Below are positions 55,125 to 64,000 of a stretch of DNA of 64,000 nucleotides, one piece after another. A program made the translations under genes and the position numbers. The stretch's first letter is position 1, and each line of letters starts with the position of its first letter. The stretch is taken from positions 42,124,271 through 42,188,270 of the forward strand of contig CM064874.1 in NCBI GenBank assembly GCA_032719365.1, written 5' to 3'. This DNA is from Prinsepia uniflora. Taxonomy: Eukaryota > Streptophyta > Magnoliopsida > Rosales > Rosaceae. The notes beneath the pieces are model-generated. The model did not search any database. It was not told the origin of the DNA and saw only the letters and a program-made list of their open reading frames with translations.

Positions 55125-58063
55125 TGTAACGACCCGTCCCAAAAATGATGATTAGATTAGTGGTTAATGACGGATTAGTCTGGTCAATTAGTGATTAGTT
55201 GGGTGATCTTGGACGGACGGTGCGAAATGACGATTTTGCCCTAGGAATGGGAAAAAATGTTGACTTTTAGTTCAGGTGGTCAAATGGACTTTGGCCGATG
55301 ACTGTGACATAGTTCGGGATGTCACAAGTTCATAGATAGGTGGCACGTCCAATTCCGACATCGGAAATGGAAGTTATGATATCCAGAAGTTCGGGGGTAC
55401 TTTGGTAATTTGGTTGAAAAGGGGTAAACTGTTGACTTTTCATACAACATGGATTTGTCACGCATTTCTAGGACCATTAGGTAGATCTCGATCCCCTGAG
55501 TACAACGACAGGTGGCACGTTGTCATTAGACCTTGGACGGTTCAGTTATTGGTCTAAATGTGCGAAGGGCAAAATGGTAAATTGTCCACCGAGGGCATTT
55601 TGGTCATTTGATGGCCTAGGGATCTAAGCCCAGTGAAATTGGGACACTTGGCTATTTTGGATATTATGACCACCAGATTTTGGACACATGTCCTTCTCAA
55701 GATGGTTGTAGAACCTTGCACAAGCCACCTCAAATATTGATTAAATGGGTTTAAGTGGTTTAAATGGTTTTGGGTTGAACAGAAAAACAGAGTGGCCGTT
55801 TGTGTTAGTGAACCATGGGAAAAATTAATCCAATCCTCCTTATCTCTGTGAGTGATGTGTGAAGGGAGTGAGGGACTAGATACTGAGGGGGTGCTGCCAC
55901 GACGGCTGCCATGGACAGTGGCCAGGAACTTGGGAAAACTGAGGATATCGTGAAGGAAACAGAGGATATCGTGAGGTTGTGAAGGGAAGATGGAGAGGAG
56001 GTCGAGTGAGTGCTGGTGGAGGCCACGACAGAGGACGACGGCGAAGGTAGGGTCATTAACCGCGCATATTCTGTTTTTAATTTGGATTTGGTAATTCGTG
56101 TTTTGGTGTTTGACGACCAAAATGAATGTTTGAATGAGGTTCCTGGAGGTTCTAGGAGAAGCTTGAGCCTGAAACCACGGCTAAAAGTGACCGGAGTCGT
56201 GACAACACGACGGAGGACAATCGACCGGTGTTTGCAACCATCAAATAGGTAGGGTTTCGACCTGTTTTCAGGTGTTGAAGGGTACAGAATAGTAGGAAAC
56301 ACCTAGAAAAAACTATAGGGGTTCAACTGGTTGAAAACGGGATGAAATCGTGCAAGAAATGGTGTTGAACCGCCCTCGCTGGTTCTGCTGGATCAGTTCA
56401 GTTCGAACCGGTTCAGACTGGGGTTGACTGAGCTTGAAGATGAACAGTAGCCGCGCGTGAAGGCCAGGCGCAACCCATTTCGGCGGCACGTGTGGGCGCG
56501 TGGCACGGTATTTGAGGAAGGTTCCAACACGACTTTTAAAGTATTCAGTGTAACAAACATTTTGGGAATGTCGGACATCGTCTCGATATGTTTCGGGATG
56601 TCCGATGGTTTTAGGGCTCGTTTAAAAATAGTTAAAAAATTGAAAAAATTACGGGGCTTTAGTATAAACTTTGTGAAGTAGTTAGTGACCTTGTTATGGG
56701 ATTTGGACAGGTTCGGGAAGTCCGGTGATAGTGGGTTGGCTGGGAACGGCGTAAGTGCACGAGTATCGAAGTAGCGGGGTAAACGGTATGAGAATGGACT
56801 TTGCTTTCAAACTTATGATGCATGCATAAATGTTTTTACATGTTTTCTATACATGATTCTATGATTATGATTGTGATATGTGTGATTTACGATTTTTCAC
56901 GTATTTCGAGATATTTACGTAATTGCACGTTTTACGATATATGGACTTATGCTGTGATTTAATAATGATCTTGATACTGTGATTTTGGGATTTGAAATAT
57001 GATTTGATTTCAAGGATTTATAAATGAATTTTGAAAAGTAATTTCGATAAACGAGATTTCTGGTTTTGGAATCGGATTTCAGAAATATGATTCGAGATTC
57101 GGTTTTGGAGCTTGAAAAGTGGATTTATGGATTTGGGTTCGGAATGATGATTCCGGATGTCGGTTCCGGAATGATGATTTCGGATTCGAATTTGGAAATG
57201 GATTATGGATTTGATAAAATGGTTTTCATTGGATTTTCTAGATTTGGTTATCGGGTTTAAAGACCCGGATATGATTGTGACGGGGGCGGGCCCGGATTGG
57301 GTTTGAAGACCCGGATTAAGTTTAAAGACTCGGAAGTTTATGAACTCGGATATTGTGATTTCCCCCGTTGGCCTATTGAGTTTAAAGACTCGGATTATAT
57401 TGAGGCCTGGATTGAGTTTAAATACTCGGATTGATATTGAGTTTAAATACTCGGATTGATATGGAGTTTAAAGACTCGGATAGATCCAGCAGATTCGATT
57501 GATTGAGAAGGATTTCAAATGTGTTTGGATTTCTGTGAGATCGTGATGGTTTTCAATAAAGGTTTTCAGACGTTTTGGGTTGTGACCTGGATGATATGAC
57601 TTTTGATGGTTTTGGGTTGAGGCCCGGGATTTGAGAAAAAAAAATTATTTCGGTTTTCATAAATGGTTTTATTATCTTGGAAATAAAATGGTTTTTCTTA
57701 CGCTGAAAATGAATTGGTTTTCGAATGCATGCATTGGTTTTTTTAATGGAGGGTATAAATTTCTTCTCTTATAAACGGTTGTTCTAAACTTATTATTTAT
57801 TTTTGTTCACTCACAGTCTTTTATGTTTTTTAATACCCTTCAGGTTGATGCGTTACAAGCTGTTGTGAGAAAGACGGAGACATCACACACGTGATCCACA
57901 GTAAGGTTGCGAACTCTGGTTACATCAAGTTGGTTTTTTGTACGTTGACCCGGGTATCCCTTGTCTGGCTTGCGTGTTCCACAGGGGTTGAACGGGTATG
58001 TATCCTTCGTGTCGCACATGAGTTAGACGGCAGCATAACTTATCCCTTAATCCCAGGGGATTG
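55125..58063 (+). mobile_element. Gypsy LTR inserted into the 5' LTR
   Basis: Starts TGTAACGACCCGTCCC after TTTGA. Two 190-bp-type blocks with GTTGACTTTT (55260, 55430), GC core (56450-56500), arms ending ATGCATGCAT (56818) and GTTCACTCACAG (57815), GAGTTTAAAGACTCGG repeats (57245-57490), and end region to CCCAGGGGATTG at 58063. About 15 bases short of the usual GGATGGGTCGTGTCA end, because the next element is inserted there. Whether it is solo cannot be seen. Subfamily of the LTR at 2354-5310. Confidence 0.85.
57245..57490 (+). repeat. Tandem GAGTTTAAAGACTCGG repeats
   Basis: Ten or so units with short spacers, including GGGTTTGAAGACCCGG and GAGTTTAAATACTCGG variants. They are the counterpart of the block at 2915-3125. 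Confidence 0.9.
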
Positions 58064-60730
58064 TGTAACGATCCGTCCCGAATATCGGGATTTAATATTA
58101 TTTAATTATGATTTAAAATGACTAATTTGGGATTAGTTGAGTGAATTCGGATGAATTGTGCAAAATGACCGTTTTACCCCTGGGCGTGGGCAAAACGTTG
58201 ACTTTTAATTCGGACGGTCAAATGGACTTTGACCAATGACCGTGACGTAGTTTGGGACGTCACGAGTTCATAGACAGGTGGCACGTTTGATTCCGACGTT
58301 CGTCCTGAAAGTTATGACGTACGGAAGTTCAAGGGCATTTTAGTAATTTGGACGAAATAAGGGGCACTGTTTGATTGAAACATCCGTGAAATTGGATGTT
58401 TTGTGCGATCTGTCCCATGGATTATTTAACATTTAGAACTGAATTTGGGGCAGCTTTGAGGTGTGGTTGCACATGTGTTTGAGCTGTCAACTGATTGCAC
58501 AACATGGACACCGTTTTTAATTGATTTCGGGTCAGTGCAGGGGACTTTACACAGAGGACCGAGTAGTGCTTTAGGGTGCTTTTAAAAGCTGAATTCGATT
58601 AAAGGGAATGTGAGTGAGTCGTGAGGATCATTCTGAGCATGTGTGGCTGTCGAATTGGAGAGAAAACCGTGAGAAACCATTTCAGTTTCTTGGAGGGAAA
58701 ATTCAGAGTTTGATTTCTGAGCATTGTTGGACCAAACCAAGGACGGGTTTAGCTTTCTGGGAGTGACTGGAACTCAGCCATATCAATTTCGAGGGGAACC
58801 AGCCACGATTGAGCTGGGACTGTGGCCACTGTTTTCAGGGAAAACGCAGTGTTGAGGACGACGACTTTCAGGTGAGCTCTTGTTCAATTGGTTGTGCTTT
58901 TGGGTTCGTTTGGGTCCTAGTATACTTCCCGTGAAGTTAATTTGAAAATGGGTCTGAGTTGGGTGAGTTGCTAACGTCGACTCGTTCGGCTGTTCGAGCT
59001 TGGATTGGTCGATTTAATCCATGTCGAGGTTGATCAATGACACAGAACTGAAATTATTTGGTTAATGAATGTTTTAGGATAAAAACGGAAGGATTCGAGC
59101 ATGAATTGAAGGGTAATTGATCGGGTTGAACTCACGGGTTGCAGACCCGTATTATAGAGAAACGGGTGAAGACGATGACAGTAGCAGTCACTGTAGCAGG
59201 CACGTGGCTTTCACGCGCAGCCACTCACAGCGGCTCGTGATGGCGCGTGGACACGAATCTCGAGGTGAGATCAACATGACTTTTGTCCAATCTAATGTAA
59301 CAAACATTTTAGGATTGGTTTCGTGTCGATCGGACACCATTTCGATATTGTTCGGGATGTCCGAAGGTTTTAAATCGTGTTTAAAAATAGTTTAAAATTT
59401 TGGAAAATTACGGGACTTGAATAGGATGTTAATGTAGAGGTTAGTAACCCTCTAATGTGATTTGGACAGGATTGGGAGTCCCGGTGATAGTGGTGTGGCC
59501 CGGGAAGGCCTATGGCACACGTATCGAGGCGCACGGTTAAACAGTCTATGAGTGGACATTGGTTTTATAAATTCGATGCATGCATAACTGTTTCATGATT
59601 GTTATAATTGCTTTTATATGCTTTGATTTGGATATCGGTGAATTTATGTGATTTCACACATTTCGAGGCGATTTACGAGTTGCATGTAAATCGAGATTTT
59701 TGGATTTGCACTGATTTCCATAATTGTGGTTCGGATATGATTTTATGAAAGAGTTACGGATTTGATAAAGTAAATTTGGTCCAGGGGCTCAGTTGATTTA
59801 AGAAATCGGGCCAGGGGCCCAGTTGACTTATGAAATCGGGTCAGGGGCCCAGTTGATTTATATATGTGATTTCGGGTCGGGGACCCTAAAATGGAATTGA
59901 ATAAATGATTTCGGATTTAATAATAAACTATTTGGACTTATGACGTTTTTATGGAAATTCGGGGCAGGACCCCTGTGATATTTTGGAAATGAATAATAAA
60001 ATGTGTTCCAAAAAACCATCTCGATACGAGGATATATATTGGTCTCCTCCAGGTGTCGGGGACACTGGGGAAGTCACGGTGCATTGCCTGCGAGTGGCAT
60101 TGTACGGAGCGGCAGGACCGTATAGTGACACAGGAGCAGGATTGCTATGATTAGACGTCGGGGACGTCAGACATCTGGGATGTCAGAGATATGGACCCGG
60201 CGAGACCCCGGGAAGCACGCGTCGCTTAATACCGTGAGATATGACGTCGGGGACGTCAAGCGTCTGGGACGCTAGGCATCGAGGATGTCGGAGATGGAAA
60301 AATAATAAATGTATATTACTGGATTTATGAAATAACTCTTGGATTGATTTTTGGGATTTGAAACTATGTTTATGGTTTCCGGGCTAAGGCCCTAATGGTT
60401 ATTTCTAAATAAATATGTGATTATTGGTTTTTGATGCATGCATATGTTTTTATTGAGGGGCATAAATGTCTTTATAAATGTTTTAAACATACTTGTTTAT
60501 TTTCGTCCACTCACGGCTTTTGTTTTTAATGCCCTTCAGGTTGATTACGGATGCGACTGCAGCAGAGACTAGGACATCGCACACCTCCTCCATCGATCCT
60601 TACGCACTCTGGAAGCCCCGTTTGGGCAGTGGTAACAGGTTATCCCTTGTCTGACACCTCTTGTCAGACGGGAGCATGACACATTCCACGGTAATCCCGG
60701 GGAGGGGGGGGATTGGGATGGGTCGTGTCA
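58064..60730 (+). mobile_element. 5' LTR (2667 bp)
   Basis: TGTAACGATCCG ... GGTCGTGTCA. U3 block with GTTGACTTTTAATTC (58196), GC core GTGGCTTTCACGCGCAGCC (59203-59221), arm 1 (TGAGTGGAC 59549, GATGCATGCAT 59575), GGGCC repeats (59775-59890), GACGTC repeats (60150-60290), arm 2 (GATGCATGCAT 60434, GTCCACTCA 60505). The best preserved LTR of the set. Confidence 0.93.
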
Positions 60731-60732
60731 AG

Positions 60733-60744
60733 TGGTATCAGAGC
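60733..60744 (+). other. Primer binding site (initiator tRNA-Met)
   Basis: TGGTATCAGAGC, two bases after the LTR end. Confidence 0.92.
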
Positions 60745-63600
60745 AGGTTTGCTCTTTTGTGCGAGAAGGTCGAGGGTGTGATGTCTCCTTGGGCTACAGT
60801 TCCGTTGTCAACCTGATAGATAGTTTTTGGTTTGAGTAGTGGATAAAGTGTGTTTGGCCCGATACGCCGTGCTTTAACGTGATTCGACCCAAGTGGGGTT
60901 GTTTGTGATTAACCGGTAATGTGGGACCGTCGGTTCGGTCATGTAATATTATATGGTTGTGCTGCTAGGTGAAGCTAGGTTCGAGGAACCTCATTTGAGT
61001 AATGGTCTATAAAGGTGAACCCTAGTGGTGATTGCTTGGGTCAGGGATGTGGGTACATCGGAGTTAGCCGATGACCTTCGTGGAGGTACCCACGTTGAGT
61101 TGACGATTGGATTGGATTTGACGTGTACGATATCAGGACCGCGGGGTCGGTCAGGTTGTGGATTTTACTGCAGAAGGCAGTTAGGTTTGGTGTAACCCTA
61201 GGGTGTGATTTTAGAACCCTAATTTATAATTGATGGACTGAAAAAGTGAACCTTAATTGAGAACTTGTGCTGCGACGAGCGGCTGAGGTCCTGGATGAGC
61301 ATGTGGATGACTCTAGTGAGTCTAGTCAGGATTATGGGATTCGATCCACGGATACGGTTATGGGATAAGATGTGCAATTCTGTGTTGGATCGGATAATAG
61401 TGTGAGGTGTGGATACGGATCTTGACAGCGATGACTGTTGGTCGACAGTTGTGTCGAGATGACTAGCTATCGAGGGTATTTAGTGTGGTTTTAACACTTG
61501 AGGATCGGGGGACGTTCAGGGAACGTTCATTATCCTGATGTGCGGATGGTCAAATTGGAGGTACCCATAGTCGTGGGGTACGAGTGGTGATACAGGATCG
61601 TCGTTCGGTATGAACGGAGATCCAGGGTATCAACTTTGCACATTCTTGCTAGTGTGGGTGTTCGTGTGCGAGTGTGGATGTTTGGATGCCTGTGTGCTAA
61701 GGCAAGTGTTGCTGATACTGGAATTGGTGCTGGGGTCAGTGATTGAGATTGTGATGAGCCACGAGATTAGATGTGACTCTATCCTGATGTACATATGATC
61801 GGTATCTGGGACTCAGTGGTGGTTGAGTCATGGACTGGATATGCTCCAGTGGAGATTGTGAGGTGTTGGGATAGGCCCCCAACAGTGTTAAGACGACAAG
61901 TGATTGATGGATATAACAGAGTGTTGAGACAAGAGGAATCTAGGGATGATGTTCCCTATGCCATGAGAATTAGGGGATTTTGGGAGTTGTTGTCAACTCC
62001 GAGATTGGTAGGATTGTATGTTTCTGATGTCCCCAGAAAGTGCAAGGAAATTATTGAAATTGGAAAAGTAGGGGAAAATCATTGGGGGTGTTGTGGTGGA
62101 ATTTTGTAATTGTGAATAACTTGGAAAACCACGTGTTGAACCTGTAAAGGTGAGGCCGTGGGCAGTCCAGTGGTTGGACTTGACATCTCGTTGGGAGCAT
62201 GTCTGTTTCCAACATGGTTGGAACTTCCGATTCGGGGAGAGTGGTGATTGTGGAGACGAGAGGAGTGCTCGTTTCCGCATCGGTGATCGGTATGCCGAAG
62301 TCATTGGGGGTGACTTCTTATTTCCTGTCGTGGCAGACGTGGATTTTAGTTACCAGTACGTTGATTGTGCATTGGTGAATGGACCCATGATTGGCTTTGG
62401 GTCATTGGACACAAAGAGTTGTGTATGATTCTGGAATTGGTGGTGAAAATCGAGGTCGCCATTCCACCTATGGGAATTTCACAAAGGATTCAATGAGGGT
62501 GTAAGACCCTACGATCAGTTTTCAGATGGATTTTTAGGTACATGAGCATGTGTGGATCCTAGGTGGATCTGAATTGTGAGGTTGTGGACTTTGGGCATGG
62601 TGACGATCTAGGATCGTGATGTTACTTGTCGGATGACGTAGTGATGGATTTGGATCGTGATCTCGATGATCCAGATAGGTGGAGAGTTTATTACTCTTAC
62701 CTTGGTATGTGAGTGGTAATGACGGGACTGAACTTCTTTTCGAAGTGGAGCCCATATGGTTTGTTACTCGGTTGAGTAGGTTTCCGAAGTGGTCGGATTT
62801 TGTCAACTTAGACGTGTGGATATTGGGATTGGCTTCCCTATTAAGTCAATCAAGTGTTTTGGGTAGGTAACCGATATGTTCGGTTTTTGGTACGTCTCAG
62901 GTAGACGTAAACGAGATTTTGGGTTTTGGAATCGAATTTATGGATGACGATTCAGGATTCGATTTCGAAGCTCGAAAGTGGATTACTGGATTTGGGTACG
63001 GAATGATTATTCCAATGTAGCTTACAGAATAATGATTTCGGATTCGAATTTGGAAATGGATATTGGGTCGGAGTTTTGATCTGTCCAGTACAGAATTTGA
63101 CAGATGGACTCTAGAGTATCAGAACGTGTTTGGCCACGACCTAGGTGGTTGTAGGCGGATTGATGGATAGATGTACGTACAGGGTACGTTGTACGAGGAT
63201 CGATATTAGATAGGCTGAGTAGTGCCTAATGGCGGTACATGAGATGTACCAGTGGTGTGTGATTAAACGCATTGGTAATCGGCTTGGTTCCGATATCATT
63301 TGTTTGGTTGTGATTGTGGACTGGACATTGGATACTGTGCGCTGAGCAGAGTGATTTTGTCGGGTTCAATGATTGTATGAGCAGGTGCTCTTAGCCATGG
63401 ATGGCTAGTGGAACCCTAGTATTGAGATGGGTGATCACTGCTGGGCTAACATTCAATGTGTTCCAGTTACACCACTTGATTGAGTAAATTGACGGTATAT
63501 GTACACTCAGGATGAGTGAATTGGTGGTCAGTGTAACTATGACTAGCCTTGCGTGATGCTATCACGCCGTGATTTTCCAGCCTCATGGTGCGCTGAGGGA
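60745..63600 (+). mobile_element. Leader/interior with no recognised gene
   Basis: 2.9 kb without a long frame. Small frames (up to about 104 codons near 61795) have no known domain. The first 100 bases align with 51950-52050 read backwards (GTGATGTCTC, GTTGTCAACCTGATAG). 62200-62400 and 62490-62530 align with 50640-50870 and about 50360-50380. Shared blocks in two separate copies suggest selection or recent common ancestry, not function by themselves. Confidence 0.55.
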
Positions 63601-63730
63601 GTTGATAGTTATGGACTTGAGAGGGATATATCTCGCAGGATTGGGTTGCCCTGCGAGATGAGAACATGCGGTTGATCTTACGCTACATTGAGGGTGATGT
63701 AGTTCGAGGTGTTGTCACTGATTTGTCGAT
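63600..63730 (+). pseudogene. Gag fragment
   Basis: MRLILRYIEGDVVRG parallels LILRYIEGDLVRG of the minus-strand element, next to the DKCRRFE-type Gag segment there. It lies 2.9 kb after the PBS, a similar distance to that in the other copy. Confidence 0.5.
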
Positions 63731-64000
63731 GGTTGGAGCTTTACTAGGGTGGGAAAGCTTAGTGGTGACAGTGTGGCTGATGGTGTCAGCATGGACTGAC
63801 AGGTGTGTTTTGGTGACTCCCAAGGGGGGAGCAGATGTCGTATATATTGATGATTGAAAGAAACCGACATGCTGAAGGAGTCAGCTAAATGGTAAAATTA
63901 ACAAGGATCAGGTGATCAATTTCACTCGCGGTGTTCGTGTGTGGTCGGTACGGTGAGAGACCGTGATGGGACGTCTGAGTACAGACAAGTATGGTGGGTG
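63731..64000 (+). other. Element interior to window edge, nothing recognised
   Basis: Aligns in style with 48950-49200 of the minus-strand copy (AGTGTGGCTG, GTCAGCATGGACTGACAGGTG). A PPT and 3' LTR should follow outside the window. Confidence 0.45.

Larger units (their letters stand above)
58064..64000 (+). mobile_element. Non-autonomous Gypsy element, plus strand, right end outside
   Basis: 5' LTR 58064-60730, PBS 60733-60744, interior to the window end. Same family as the minus-strand element at 45.65-55.12 kb and as the solo LTR at 18374-21431. The five bases before the LTR are GATTG. No pol motif appears in the 3.27 kb of interior seen. Confidence 0.88.

Noticed and set aside
55554..56302. 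Minus-strand frames of 188 and 165 codons
   Set aside because: They are inside the LTR at 55125-58063, overlap each other in different frames, are Ser/Pro-rich and are not kept in the sister LTR at 2354-5310.

Overview
The window looks like plant nuclear DNA, most likely from a dicot with a repeat-rich genome. The signs are Ty3/Gypsy (Tat-like, Athila-like and Tekay/Del-like), Copia and TRIM retroelements, initiator tRNA-Met primer sites (TGGTATCAGAGC), a spliced trihelix transcription factor gene and a nuclear-type tRNA-Asn. The species cannot be told from the sequence. About 56 of the 64 kb is nested retrotransposon. No CRISPR, prokaryotic or organellar locus was seen.

Layout. (1) 1-9.2 kb: the end of an LTR, then a decayed Tat-like element on the plus strand (gag pieces, integrase, and an antisense coiled-coil reading frame after the integrase). 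It is split by a solo LTR (2354-5310, TSD TCAAG) and by Copia/TRIM-like fragments (5.6-6.7 kb). (2) 9.2-29.9 kb: an Athila-like element on the minus strand (5' LTR 28379-29926, PBS, PPT and a 3' LTR stub at 9336-9350 / 9214-9335). It has no recognisable coding region left. It contains a truncated LTR (9360-11755), a Gypsy element G1 with gag-pol (13141-23946, TSD AAAGC) that itself holds a solo LTR (18374-21431, TSD CTAAA), and another solo LTR (25297-28152, TSD GTTTA). (3) 29.9-38.0 kb: a decayed plus-strand element with a PPT and 3' LTR (36333-38027), split by an LTR at 32321-35690. (4) 38.0-45.65 kb: a gene island with a Helitron-like 3' end, a two-exon trihelix gene on the minus strand (39750-41362), a complete TRIM (43811-44284) and a tRNA-Asn(GUU) gene (45363-45436). 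(5) 45.65-64 kb: a minus-strand non-autonomous element whose 5' LTR is cut by a plus-strand LTR (55125-58063), which is in turn cut by a plus-strand copy of the first element's own family (58064 to past the window end).

Most LTRs of 2.4-3.4 kb belong to one diverged superfamily with a shared plan: TGTAAC start, two diverged copies of a roughly 190-bp block with W-box-like GTTGACTTTT, a near-perfect palindrome, a GC-rich GCGTG/CACGC core, then two inverted GTGAGTGGAC...ATGCATGCAT arms around fast-changing tandem repeats. This shared plan is the least explained feature of the window. The only host genes I can support are the trihelix gene and the tRNA; their promoters lie in the one segment without long LTRs.
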